Shown: positions 18,346 through 27,716, counted from the stretch's first letter. The stretch is 64,000 nucleotides of DNA from Bifidobacterium sp. ESL0704 (GCF_029392075.1 NZ_CP113929.1:558001-622000); one strand, 5' to 3'. Notes: a model not told the origin generated them from the sequence alone. Made by a program: numbers and translations.

Positions 18346-18401
18346 CTGCACCGCGAGGTGATGTCGAAGATGGACTCTCCTGACATCACCTCGGGGTGCA
18401 G
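18346..18401 (+). terminator. Long hairpin after the ABC permease genes
   Basis: Two 20-base arms (18346-18365 and 18382-18401) pair with a single mismatch around a 16-base loop, nine bases after the permease stop. Only a short T run follows, so it may act as a factor-independent terminator or as a message stabiliser that separates importer expression from the pectinase gene downstream. Confidence 0.7.
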
Positions 18402-18433
18402 TTTCCACTATTAAGCATGGTGTAATGCAATGT

Positions 18434-18520
18434 GTGGTATCGGCATTAACCAGGAAGGAGCATGTTCGGCGCTGCGGCGCCTCCATTGAATTCTGATATA
18501 CGGCGATCGGGCGATACCAC
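18434..18520 (+). promoter_or_regulatory. Upstream region of the pectinase gene with a 9-bp inverted repeat
   Basis: GTGGTATCG at 18434-18442 is matched exactly in inverted orientation by CGATACCAC at 18512-18520. A further CGATAC occurs at about 18534, and TTGACC and TTGACA hexamers lie between there and the start codon. Widely spaced half-sites like these could bind a regulator and loop the DNA, but no -10 stands out and no protein is linked to the site. Confidence 0.3.
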
Positions 18521-18575
18521 TGTGGGTGTTGACCGATACGGCTGTTGACAGTTACAAAGAGAAAGTATATGGAAA

Positions 18576-21500
18576 GTGAATTCTAGAATATCTTCTGTTT
18601 TGGCTGTTTGTGCTTCTGCGGCAACGGTGCTGACAATGGCGCTTACCGTTCCTTCTTCTGCGCAGGCATCCGATTTCAATATTGCGGCACCCTCGGGGCT
18701 GGCGATGGCACCGGCATCCAATACCGATACCTCCGTCGTGCTCACATGGGAAAAGCCGGAGCATTATTCGAATATCTCCGGTTACAATGTCTATCTCGGC
18801 GATGCATTGGTAGCAACGACGAGTATGACCTATTACAAGATCACGGGGCTGAGCCCATCGGCGACCTATGATTTCACGGTTAAGGCGGTAGGCGACGACG
18901 GAGGGGTTCTCTCCGCGGCAAGCAACCGTCTTGAAGTGACGACGACGTCTACACCCAAGCGCTATAACGTCAGGGATTACGGGGCTGTGGGCGACGGTAC
19001 GACCAAGGATACCGTCGCGTTGCAGAAGACCATTGACGCCTGCAAGGAAAAGAACTGCGAGGTCTATCTGCCCGCCGGTGTCTATCTCAGCGGCGCGCTT
19101 AACCTGCATAGCGACATGACCTTCTATGTCGATACCAATGCGCAGCTGAAACCAAGCAGCGAGCTCAAAGACTATCCGTTTACCAGCGCCCGTCACGATA
19201 TCGAAGACATCTACGGCAAGAACCCGGCGTATTCGAGCTTGCTCAATGCCGGCACGATGGACAAGTCCAAAGGCGTGACCACCAAGAACATCAAGATCAT
19301 GGGCCCTGGCACCATTGGCGACAGCGACAACGGATTGCTGCTGCGCAAGGCATACGATGATTTCACCAATGAGGGCAATGGTGGCAATCTCGATATTCCG
19401 GGCGACATCTACCAACCCAACCAGCACGTCGGCGGCGGCAGCCTGATCAGCCTGAAGAATTGCGGCAGTGTGTATATGGATTCGTCGCATATCCGCAATG
19501 GCATGATGTGGACCATCGTCCCTGTCTACAGCAAGGACATCACGGTCTACGGGCTTGACATCGTCACTTCGGTACACAACGGCGACGGTTTCGACCCGAA
19601 TTCCTCGTCGAACGTATGGACGCTGGCCACGCAGTTCTCCACCGGTGACGACAACAGCGCCATCAAGTCCGGCAAGGACGCCGAGGGCATCGCCATCAAC
19701 CGTCCTTCCGACCATCTCTATTACCGCGGTGACGTGTTCAATTCCGGCCACGGCGGGGTGACGCTGGGCAGCGAGATGTCCGGTGGCATCAGCGACGTGT
19801 TCGTCGAGGATTCCACATTGGTCCCGGTCGATCTGACCAGCGGGGCTGTGAACCCCGGCATCCGCGTGAAAGTCAGCCCCAAGCGCAGCGCCTACATCCG
19901 CAATATCCAGGTGCGTGACTCCGTGGTCAACAAGATCAGCGTGATCACCAATTACGACAGGACCCCTGCCGCTTCGCTCGATCCCGGCTTGGTGCTTCCC
20001 GACATCGAGAACTTCAGGTTCTCGAACCTCACTGCGCCCAATTGGGACAACAACAACGGCAAAGGCAACACGATTGACATCAGCGGCTCGAATTTCGGTA
20101 GCGGACTGGTGAAGTACCTCAAGAACTTCCAGTTCGACAACTGCAAGTTCCACGCGGCCTTGCTCGACACCACGCAGAACATCGCCTTCCGCAACACCAA
20201 GCTGACCGATGGGCTTTCCGCCACCCGTTCGATTAACGTCACTCAGGACGGTGTGATCGAAAAGGACCATTCCTTCCCGGTCAACGACGATTTCGAGAAT
20301 ACCGAGGTCGGAAAGCTGCCGAAGTATTGGAGCATGCAGAAGTCCGATACCGGTGGCGGTGCAAGTGTCAAAGAGGAACCCGGCAACAAATACCTTGAGC
20401 TCAAGGACAACGGGCCAGGCTACGAAACCGTAGATAGAACGTTCACCGAGCAGAAGGAGAAGGTGCACGCCGAGTTCACCTTCAGACTTCCGGAAATCAG
20501 TCGTATGAACAACAGCGCTCTCATCGATTGGCGAAGTGCCAGCGATGGCAAGAACGTGGCTCGCTTCACCACTTCGGGCGTTGGCGACCAGCTTCTTTTC
20601 GGCAGCCAACCGATACTTACCGGTATTCAGGCCAATCAGTGGCATACGGTCGCGCTCGATGCCAACATTGCCGATAAGAAGATGGATATCACGGTCGACG
20701 GCAGCAAGGTTCTTACCGATCAGGCGTTCAGCCAGTCCAAGGCTTCCGGCATCGGACTGCTTGAGACTCGTATGGCCAACAACAATGCGTCCCTTGCTTC
20801 AATGGATTTCGACAATGTGAAGGTCACTGCCCAAGTCAGTGCTTCCAAGAAACAGGTCACTTCCGTGATACCCAGTGCACCTGCCAATTCCATCACCACC
20901 AAGGGTGGCACATTGCAGTTGAGCGCCGCTGTGGAGGCCAATGATCCTTCTGTCGACAAGTCCGTTGAGTGGACGGTCACCCGTCCCGATATGGGTTCGA
21001 CCGACATTGCGACCATCGACCAGAACGGGTTGCTTACCGCCAAGGCCAATGGCACGGTTCTCGCCGTCGCCACTGCCAAGGACGGTTCCGGCACGCTTGG
21101 CGTGTTCCCGGTGGTCATCACCGGTCAGCAGAGCGTTTCCGGCTTGGTCCCGGTCAGCGTCACCACAACGGTCGGCACCGCTCCCGTGCTTCCCGGCTAC
21201 GTCTATGAGCGCAACAGCGATGGCACCGTCATGCCGGTGGCTGTCTCCTGGGGCAGCGTCAAACAGTCCGATTATGCCAAGGTCGGGCAGTTCACGGTCA
21301 AGGGCACGGTCAAGGACGTCGGTTCCGTGGACGCGACCGTGACGGTCACCGAGGTCGGGGTCAAGTCCCTCGACACGGCAATCGTCAAGACCACCCCCGG
21401 CAAGCTGAAGATGCCGTTGAGCGTCGTGGCCGAGTTCAACGATGGTTCGCGCCAGCGTGTGAGCGTCAAGTGGGACAAGGTTGACGCTTCGAGCTATGCC

Positions 21501-23585
21501 AAGAAGAACCTCAACGGATTTACCGTTTCCGGTACGGTCGATGGACTTTCCCAGAAGGCCAAGGCCGTGGTGATGGTGATCCCTGAAGTCGTCGCCGGAG
21601 TGACGCCGATCGTCGTCTCTGCAGACGGCAACGGCGATTTCCGCACCATGGGTGAGGCGATCGCCTCCATCCCGCAGAACAACAAGCAACGTCGTGTGAT
21701 CTTCGTCAAGCGCGGCACCTACAAGGAGAAGCTGTCGATCGATCGTCCCTACCTGACGGTTGTCGGCGAAAGCCCCGACAGCACGCGCCTGACCTACGAC
21801 GCCAAGCCCAGTGACATAGGCAAGGACGGACAGCCGCTCGGCACCTATCACGATTATTCGGTGAAGATCACAGGCAATGACTTCTCGGCCAAGGACATCA
21901 CCTTCGAGACGACCGCGGGCTCTACCGTGGGCCAGGCTGTGGCGCTTGATGTGCGCGCCGATCACGCCTCGTTCGACAACTGCCATATCCTGGGCTACCA
22001 GGACACCTTGCTGCTACGCAACAAGACCGATGCCAGCGCGACCGACAACGTGCCGGATCAGCCCACGGTGCAGACCTATCGTTCCTACTTCAAGAACTGC
22101 TACATCTCCGGTTCCGTGGATTGGGTGTTCGGTGCGGCTGAGGCGGTGTTCGACAAGTGCACGATGCATGCCATGCTCAACGGTTATGCGACTGCGGCCA
22201 GCACGCCGCAGGAGCAGAAGTACGGCTTCGTGTTCAAGGACAGCGTCGTCACCGGTGAGAATCCCTATAGCGGATCGTTGAACACCTATCTTGGCCGTCC
22301 GTGGCGTCCGTATGCCGCTGTGGCGTACGTCAACACCAAGATGGACAGGAATGTTCCGGCCATCGGTTGGAACAACTGGGGCAAGCCGGCCAACGAATCC
22401 ACAGCGCGTTACTATGAGTGCGGCAGTACGGGCGAAGGCTCCAATCCCGCCGGACGTGCTTCGTGGGCCAAGACCTGCAACGCGAGCGATTTCACCGTGG
22501 AGAAGGTCTTTGCCAAGACCAGCGGCATCAATGCCGCCGACGACTGGGACCCGACCCAACTGGTCAATCCTCCTGCCGAAGACGCCGTCCCCGAGGCCGT
22601 AGATGCCGCTGCCGAAACGATGCAGGGCATCGCCTATACCGGCGACCTCTCCGCGTATGCGCAGGCCGACGGAGTCGATTCCCTGAAGTTCGCCGTGGCG
22701 AGCAGGCCGGCGCACGGTGTGCTGACCTTGCAGGAGAACGGTGCATACAGCTATCTGCCGGATCCGAATTTCGCCGGTACCGACACGTTCACCTTCAAGG
22801 CTCTTAACGGCTCTGCCGCCTCCAACGAGGCCAAGGTCTCCATCACCGTTCATGCGGCCACGCTCGATCTGAATGCGGACCCGGTGAAGACCGTTGAAGG
22901 AAGCAAGCAGGGCGATACCATCTCCGCCACGCTGACACAGGCCGACCTTTCCGGTGTTCGCGACAGCGACGGCAACATCCTCTTCGATCTGGGCGGCATG
23001 AAGGTCAAGATTCCGTTCGTGTTCGCCCGCATGCTTGCCGGTTATGGCAACAGCCTTAAGGTCTCGTCGCTTTCGGTTTCCGACGCCGACCGCAAGGCCG
23101 TCGATAACGCGCTTGGCAAGGGTGCGAAGGTGCTGGCCGAACGCGATCTGAAGGTCGAGATCGTCGATTCCGAAGGTCAAGGCGCTCCGGTGAGCGTGTT
23201 GCCTGGGATGGTTTCCGTCTCGCTGGACTTCCTTACCTCCCGTGATGCGGGTAAGGCCGGACAGGATACGGCGGTCTACCGGTTTGCCAACGGTATGCTT
23301 GCCCGACTTGAAGGTGCCGTCGATATGGCCTCTGGCCGTGCGAACATGCTGACCGATAGGACCGGTATCCTCGTCGCCGATCAATCGCCCAGCGAAAGCG
23401 GCACGCCGGCAAGCAAGCCGGCTGCCGTGTCCAACGCTTCGGCCAATCGCAAACCTCGCACCGGTGCCCGGCTCAGTGCCACCGGCAGCGCGGTGGTTGG
23501 CGTCGTCGTCCTTGCGGTTCTGCTTTCGGCAGCAGGCGTGGCGATGATGGTTGCGACGAGGAGGCGCAATGGCGCGGATCGGTGA
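18576..23585 (+). CDS. Cell-surface bifunctional polygalacturonase (GH28) and pectin methylesterase (CE8)
   Basis: 1669 residues. Order: signal peptide (cut near Ala31), fibronectin III (about 37-125), GH28 beta-helix (about 128-560), a lectin-like sandwich (about 567-749), a Big_2-like and two Big_4-like Ig domains (about 770-1000), CE8 pectinesterase (about 1010-1315), a cadherin-like module (about 1350-1425), and a C-terminal helix with basic tail. GH28 residues are intact: Asp337 (NGDGFD), Asp358 and Asp359 (GDDN), His392 (GHG), and Arg430 with Lys432 (RVK). CE8 residues are also intact: Asp1143 (GYQDTL), Asp1182 (DWVFG) and Arg1241 (GRPW). The end has LSATG before the helix, resembling a sortase LPXTG signal with Ser for Pro. 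It should remove methyl esters from homogalacturonan and cut the product at the cell wall. The GTG start is poorly supported; an ATG seven bases upstream is in another frame. Confidence 0.9.
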   Translation: MNSRISSVLAVCASAATVLTMALTVPSSAQASDFNIAAPSGLAMAPASNTDTSVVLTWEKPEHYSNISGYNVYLGDALVATTSMTYYKITGLSPSATYDFTVKAVGDDGGVLSAASNRLEVTTTSTPKRYNVRDYGAVGDGTTKDTVALQKTIDACKEKNCEVYLPAGVYLSGALNLHSDMTFYVDTNAQLKPSSELKDYPFTSARHDIEDIYGKNPAYSSLLNAGTMDKSKGVTTKNIKIMGPGTIGDSDNGLLLRKAYDDFTNEGNGGNLDIPGDIYQPNQHVGGGSLISLKNCGSVYMDSSHIRNGMMWTIVPVYSKDITVYGLDIVTSVHNGDGFDPNSSSNVWTLATQFSTGDDNSAIKSGKDAEGIAINRPSDHLYYRGDVFNSGHGGVTLGSEMSGGISDVFVEDSTLVPVDLTSGAVNPGIRVKVSPKRSAYIRNIQVRDSVVNKISVITNYDRTPAASLDPGLVLPDIENFRFSNLTAPNWDNNNGKGNTIDISGSNFGSGLVKYLKNFQFDNCKFHAALLDTTQNIAFRNTKLTDGLSATRSINVTQDGVIEKDHSFPVNDDFENTEVGKLPKYWSMQKSDTGGGASVKEEPGNKYLELKDNGPGYETVDRTFTEQKEKVHAEFTFRLPEISRMNNSALIDWRSASDGKNVARFTTSGVGDQLLFGSQPILTGIQANQWHTVALDANIADKKMDITVDGSKVLTDQAFSQSKASGIGLLETRMANNNASLASMDFDNVKVTAQVSASKKQVTSVIPSAPANSITTKGGTLQLSAAVEANDPSVDKSVEWTVTRPDMGSTDIATIDQNGLLTAKANGTVLAVATAKDGSGTLGVFPVVITGQQSVSGLVPVSVTTTVGTAPVLPGYVYERNSDGTVMPVAVSWGSVKQSDYAKVGQFTVKGTVKDVGSVDATVTVTEVGVKSLDTAIVKTTPGKLKMPLSVVAEFNDGSRQRVSVKWDKVDASSYAKKNLNGFTVSGTVDGLSQKAKAVVMVIPEVVAGVTPIVVSADGNGDFRTMGEAIASIPQNNKQRRVIFVKRGTYKEKLSIDRPYLTVVGESPDSTRLTYDAKPSDIGKDGQPLGTYHDYSVKITGNDFSAKDITFETTAGSTVGQAVALDVRADHASFDNCHILGYQDTLLLRNKTDASATDNVPDQPTVQTYRSYFKNCYISGSVDWVFGAAEAVFDKCTMHAMLNGYATAASTPQEQKYGFVFKDSVVTGENPYSGSLNTYLGRPWRPYAAVAYVNTKMDRNVPAIGWNNWGKPANESTARYYECGSTGEGSNPAGRASWAKTCNASDFTVEKVFAKTSGINAADDWDPTQLVNPPAEDAVPEAVDAAAETMQGIAYTGDLSAYAQADGVDSLKFAVASRPAHGVLTLQENGAYSYLPDPNFAGTDTFTFKALNGSAASNEAKVSITVHAATLDLNADPVKTVEGSKQGDTISATLTQADLSGVRDSDGNILFDLGGMKVKIPFVFARMLAGYGNSLKVSSLSVSDADRKAVDNALGKGAKVLAERDLKVEIVDSEGQGAPVSVLPGMVSVSLDFLTSRDAGKAGQDTAVYRFANGMLARLEGAVDMASGRANMLTDRTGILVADQSPSESGTPASKPAAVSNASANRKPRTGARLSATGSAVVGVVVLAVLLSAAGVAMMVATRRRNGADR

Positions 23586-23587
23586 TA

Positions 23588-24242
23588 ACCGATAGATAGG
23601 CTGATTCAGAAATTGGCCTCTTGAAAGTCGGCCGGCGGAAACCGTCGGGATGCTCATTGGCAGCGTTCCCCCTTCCCGCCGGTCGGCTTCCCGTCTGTGC
23701 TTGGTTGCCGCAACGGGGCTCGAGCGCCGATGAAGACGGGGAGGGCGTAGCTGCTGCGCACAGCCGGGAAACTCGGCATTCGTGATAGGACGGGCTTTTG
23801 CGCAAGCGGAAAACGAAATCTTTTTTTTGGATTCGGTGTGGTTGCCATGTTGCAACTGTTGGCATCAAAATATGTGTTGAATATCACAAAAATTATTTTT
23901 TAATTAGATGCGAACGCATCATGTATTGACTGTTCGACAGGAGGTGTTGATGGATGTCTAGAATCCGAGAACAACAGGAAGCCAGTTCTTGTTGATGCTG
24001 TCGTATACATAGCATCTGAGGTCTCGTTCGAGCAGGCCGTGGTTGGCGCTCGAGTGGCATATTGCAGTGCCTGGGGAAGGGTGCTGTGGCTGCGTTGCTG
24101 CAGGATTGGACCGGAAGCTGTGCGCGATGGCTCGGAGGCACGTCATTGACGATGTGCATAGGAATAAGCGATGTTGCCTTTACCGTGCGGTGTTTGACGG
24201 TGGTGTCATTCGTTTGTAAAGCAAAAAGATAAGAAGAATTCC
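23588..24242 (+). other. 655-base intergenic region between pectinase and MFS genes
   Basis: No credible gene. The first part holds a loose GC-rich inverted repeat (about 23623-23640 against 23676-23693) that may terminate the pectinase message. It is followed by an AT-rich stretch around 23880-23906. Short frames on the minus strand have no ribosome sites or recognisable content. The region is long enough to hold the promoter and control sites of the MFS gene. Confidence 0.5.
23907..23920 (+). promoter_or_regulatory. Palindrome ahead of the MFS transporter gene
   Basis: GATGCGAACGCATC has perfect 6-base arms around a two-base centre and sits directly after an AT-rich stretch, 320 bases before the MFS start. 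A size and symmetry like this fit a LacI-family or GntR-family operator. A TTGACT hexamer follows at about 23926. No second copy was found in the window. Confidence 0.35.
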
Positions 24243-25658
24243 ATGGAAAACAATCAAGGTAGTATTCCCATTAATCAAAGAAAGCATGCCTCTACAGGGT
24301 ATGTCATCGCAGTGTGCGTTGCAGCCGCCCTTGGCGGTACGCTGTTCGGCTATGATCAGGGCGTTATTTCCGGCGCGCTGAATTTCTTTAAGATTCATTT
24401 CAATATGTCCAGCGCGGAAGTCGGACTGGTATCCGGCATCCTGGCGATCGGCGCCATGGTCGGCTGTCTGGTGGCAGGCTGGGCCAGCGATGCGATCGGC
24501 CGTAAGAAAGTGATGATTGTCTCGGGTGCGATGTTCGTCATTTCCAGCCTCATCCTGGCTGTTTCCCCGACGGTTCCGATTCTCATCATCGGCCGTATCC
24601 TCTCCGGTTTCGCCATCGGCATGGCGGCGACCGTGGTGCCGTTGTATATCTCCGAGGTGGCGCCGGCCCGTATTCGCGGCACTTTGGTGACCTTCAACCA
24701 GTTCGCTTTCGCCATCGGCATGACCACGGTCTATATCATCAATGCCTTGATCGCCAATCTCAACAGCAAGGAATTCAACGTGAGTATGGGATGGCGTTGG
24801 ATGTTCGCTTCCGGTATCGTGCCGGCGGTCATCTTCTTCGCTTTGGGTTATTTCGTTCCTGAAAGCCCTCGATTCCTCTATCAGAAGGGTCTCAACGACA
24901 AGGCGTTGGCCATTCTTACCCGTCTCAACGGCAAGGACGAGGCCCTGAGCCAGCAAAAGGCCATTACTTCTTCGCTGAGCACCGCCAAGCAGGAGGGTCA
25001 TGTCGGACTGCGCCAGCTTTTCGCCCCGGGTGTGCGTTTCGCTCTGGTCATCGCTCTGGTGGCGGCTGCCTGCCAGCAGTTGACCGGCACCATCGCTGTC
25101 GGCTACTACGCTCCTATTATCTTCCAGAAGACCGGCGTGAGCACGAATGCCTCCTTGGTCGAGACCATCGGCATCGGCATCGTCAAGATCATCTTCGTCG
25201 GCATCTTCATGGTCTACGTCGATCGACTCGGCAGGAAGAGGCTGCTGACCTGGGGCGGCTATGCCATGGCGGTTTCCCTGGTGTTCCTGGCGGTGCTTTT
25301 CTCCACCGGCAAGTCCGATATGCTGATCAACATCCTGATTCTGGTCGGTGTGTTGCTGCACACCGCGTTCTATGAACTGTCTTGGGGCGGCGGCACCTGG
25401 GTTGTCGTCTCGGAGATCTTCCCGACCGAGATTCGCGGCCGTGCCATGTCGCTGTCTTCCACGATGGTCTTCCTGTCCTCCTACTTCGTCTCCCAGCTCT
25501 TCCCGATGATGCTTTCGGGGCTTGGCGGGGTATGGACCTTCCTTATTTTCGCCGTGTTCTGCGTCGCCATGGCGTTGTTCGCTCACTATGCGCTTCCGGA
25601 AACCACTGGCAAGTCGCTTGAGCAGATCGAGCAGGAGATCACTCGCCGTAAGAAGTGA
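24243..25658 (+). CDS. MFS sugar/proton symporter (sugar porter family)
   Basis: A 471-residue transporter with twelve expected transmembrane helices. The family signatures are present: GGTLFGYDQGVISGAL in helix 1, an RK-containing loop after helix 2 (SDAIGRKKVMI), PLYISEVAPARIRG after helix 4, PESPRFL before the central loop, and DRLGRKRLL in the second half. It belongs with XylE, AraE and GalP-type sugar porters, which import monosaccharides with protons. Neighbours suggest a pectin-derived monosaccharide such as galacturonate, arabinose, xylose or galactose; the sequence alone does not choose between them. The ribosome site is weak (AAGAAGAA). Confidence 0.9.
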   Translation: MENNQGSIPINQRKHASTGYVIAVCVAAALGGTLFGYDQGVISGALNFFKIHFNMSSAEVGLVSGILAIGAMVGCLVAGWASDAIGRKKVMIVSGAMFVISSLILAVSPTVPILIIGRILSGFAIGMAATVVPLYISEVAPARIRGTLVTFNQFAFAIGMTTVYIINALIANLNSKEFNVSMGWRWMFASGIVPAVIFFALGYFVPESPRFLYQKGLNDKALAILTRLNGKDEALSQQKAITSSLSTAKQEGHVGLRQLFAPGVRFALVIALVAAACQQLTGTIAVGYYAPIIFQKTGVSTNASLVETIGIGIVKIIFVGIFMVYVDRLGRKRLLTWGGYAMAVSLVFLAVLFSTGKSDMLINILILVGVLLHTAFYELSWGGGTWVVVSEIFPTEIRGRAMSLSSTMVFLSSYFVSQLFPMMLSGLGGVWTFLIFAVFCVAMALFAHYALPETTGKSLEQIEQEITRRKK

Positions 25659-25782
25659 GCGACGTTTCTGATGGTTCGCTGATTGCGGGAGCGGTTTATG
25701 ACTCCGAAGGTCAAGCGGTGTCTGCTGCATCGGAGCCGCTCCCGCAATCGGTTTGATGACAAGAAAGAGGCAAGGAAAGCCT

Positions 25783-26484
25783 ATGCATAGTTGTATAGAT
25801 TGGCCAAAGCGTTATAAAGATCGGCCGTTCGCGGATTACGTTCTTAATTGTTTCGGCGATTCGACGACTTGGGGGGATAACGGGGTCGATGGTGGCTCTA
25901 TGCAAACCTCCTGGCCGAGTTTCCTGGAGAAGAACGGTCTGTTCAAGACCGTCAGGAATTATGGGGTGTGCGGCTCAAGGGTGGCGTTGACCGACGATCG
26001 GGACGACAGTTTCTTCGAGCGGTATCGCGCCATGAAGGACGATGATGTCGATGTCATCACCCTGATGGGCGGTGTCAACGATTTTCAGCATGATGTCCCG
26101 CTCGGCATTCTTGGCGTCCGTGATGAGAGAACATTCTATGGCGCGTTCGACATCGTGCTTTCCGGGATTATCGAGCAGGCACCGGAGGCTTCGGTCGTGG
26201 TGTTCACCCCTACGGCGAATATGTTCCACAATCCTGCCAAGAATTATCCGACGTCCCTGCAGCCGAATGCGCGCGGGCTGCACCAGAAGGATTATGTAGA
26301 GGCCGTCAAGAAGGTATCGGAGCACTATGCGGTCCCTGTGGTCGATCTCTATGCTTCGAGCGGCATGTGTCCTTTCGTCGAGCAGCAGCAGGTGAAGAAC
26401 ATGCCTGACGGATTGCATTATAGCGTGGAAGGCTATGCACGGCTTGCTCGTCGTATCTACGAGGAGCTTCTGCATCTGGCCTGA
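25783..26484 (+). CDS. SGNH/GDSL-family esterase, cytosolic
   Basis: A 233-residue hydrolase. Block I is CFGDSTTWGDN with the nucleophile at Ser27; block II glycine is in NYGVCGSR; block III is LMGGVNDFQ with the oxyanion Asn; block V is MPDGLHYSVEGY with the Asp-His pair. All SGNH elements are intact. There is no signal peptide, so it works inside the cell, most likely removing acetyl or other acyl groups from imported oligosaccharides. Pectin is often O-acetylated, so a pectin-oligomer deacetylase is a fair inference, but the family is broad. The ATG at 25783 has an AAGGAAAG ribosome site, better placed than the starts 27 and 30 bases upstream. Confidence 0.82.
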   Translation: MHSCIDWPKRYKDRPFADYVLNCFGDSTTWGDNGVDGGSMQTSWPSFLEKNGLFKTVRNYGVCGSRVALTDDRDDSFFERYRAMKDDDVDVITLMGGVNDFQHDVPLGILGVRDERTFYGAFDIVLSGIIEQAPEASVVVFTPTANMFHNPAKNYPTSLQPNARGLHQKDYVEAVKKVSEHYAVPVVDLYASSGMCPFVEQQQVKNMPDGLHYSVEGYARLARRIYEELLHLA

Positions 26485-26837
26485 ATCGCGTAGCGGCCCG
26501 CGCACGTCGTCTCGTCAAGAGTGGCGGCGAGCGCGGGGTGGTATTGAGGCGTGAGCGCTGACCGATGAGGTCATGCGTTTGCGCCTTATTGTTTGGCGGC
26601 TCTGGTGCGGCCAGCGCAGTCCATAGAGGCCGCTGTCGTATGGGAAACGTTCGGGGGTCCGCGTTTTTGTGTCGAGACCTGCCCGGCTCGGGGCTGTCTT
26701 TGAGCTGACGGCATGCCTGGCGTCTTGGCCGTACAAGACGGTTGAATCGGTTTTCTTGCGAGCGTCTGTGGGCATGGCCGTCATCCGGTCTGTGAATACG
26801 TCGGTTGAAAACCGATCGATAAGGTAAGGGGAATTCC
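26485..26837 (+). other. 353-base intergenic region with a palindrome before the epimerase gene
   Basis: No credible gene on either strand. The one clear element is TCGGTTGAAAACCGA at 26801-26815: 6-base arms around a 3-base centre, 22 bases before the epimerase start. It is the right size for an operator overlapping the ribosome-binding region or the transcription start. A fully symmetric AACGTT occurs at about 26646. Confidence 0.45.
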
Positions 26838-27716
26838 ATGGAACAATTGCACAATGATCATTTTCTGGTCGTCATTGATCGTCATGGCGCTCAGATCAAT
26901 CACATCTATAATCGCAAATACCATTTTGACTATATTTGGAACAACGATATCTGGCCGAAGCATGCGCCGGTGCTGTTCCCGGCAATCGGCAGATCGAATG
27001 AGGACGCCTATCTCTACGAAGGCCGCCGCTATAACATGCCCCAACATGGTTTCGCCAGCGATTACGACTTCGATATCATCGAATCCAACGACACCAAGCT
27101 GGTGCTGAGCCTCAAGGCCAATGAGGCGACAAAGAAGATCTATCCGTTCGACTTTGTGCTGACCGTCACCTTCACGCTTGGCGACGATGGCCTGACACTG
27201 CGTTTCGTGGTCGCCAATCGGGGCGAGAAAACGCTTTCGTACTCTCTTGGTTCGCATCCGGCGTTCAATGTGCCGATTGACGGCGAGGGTGCCTTCGACG
27301 ATTACACATTGCGGTTTACGCCGCAACAGCGTGAACTCAAGCAGTTTGGAATCGTGAAGACCCCGAATCCTTACCGTGACGGCAAGATCAAGGATGTCGT
27401 AGGATTCGATGGCGAGTTGCCGCTGGACTACCGTCATTTCGATGACGGATTGATCATCATTGAAAACGAGGGTATCGCCGAGGTCGAGCTGTCGTCTCCG
27501 AAAACGTCCCATTCAATCGCACTGACGCTTTCGGATTTCCGGTATCTGACCTTGTGGACCAAAGAGGGCTCGGATGCGCCGTTCCTGTGCCTGGAGCCTT
27601 TCAACGGCCTGCCCGATGTGGTCGGCGAACCGTTAGACATCATGAAAAAGGAGGGGAATATGCTGCTCGAACCGGGTGAATTGAAGGCCTCTTCCTACAG
27701 CATCCGGCTTTCGTAA
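26838..27716 (+). CDS. Aldose 1-epimerase family protein
   Basis: A 292-residue galactose-mutarotase-like beta-sandwich protein. It most resembles the short LacX-like branch. The N-terminal LVVIDRHGAQINHI, then PVLFPAIGRS with the conserved Arg, NMPQHGFASDYDF with the catalytic-type His, LGSHPAFNVP with the second His, and the late CLEPFNGLPD with the conserved Glu are all in order. It would interconvert alpha and beta anomers of a sugar released or imported by the island, speeding its entry into metabolism. The exact sugar is unknown. It is the last gene of the pectin island; the next gene belongs to fatty-acid synthesis. Confidence 0.85.
   Translation: MEQLHNDHFLVVIDRHGAQINHIYNRKYHFDYIWNNDIWPKHAPVLFPAIGRSNEDAYLYEGRRYNMPQHGFASDYDFDIIESNDTKLVLSLKANEATKKIYPFDFVLTVTFTLGDDGLTLRFVVANRGEKTLSYSLGSHPAFNVPIDGEGAFDDYTLRFTPQQRELKQFGIVKTPNPYRDGKIKDVVGFDGELPLDYRHFDDGLIIIENEGIAEVELSSPKTSHSIALTLSDFRYLTLWTKEGSDAPFLCLEPFNGLPDVVGEPLDIMKKEGNMLLEPGELKASSYSIRLS

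Noticed and set aside
23654..24159. Two short minus-strand frames in the gap before the MFS gene
   Set aside because: Both lack ribosome sites and family features; the region looks like terminator plus promoter sequence.
26485..26837. Overlapping frames between the esterase and epimerase genes
   Set aside because: They are Arg/Pro-rich on the minus strand with no ribosome site or recognisable content, so the stretch is treated as intergenic.
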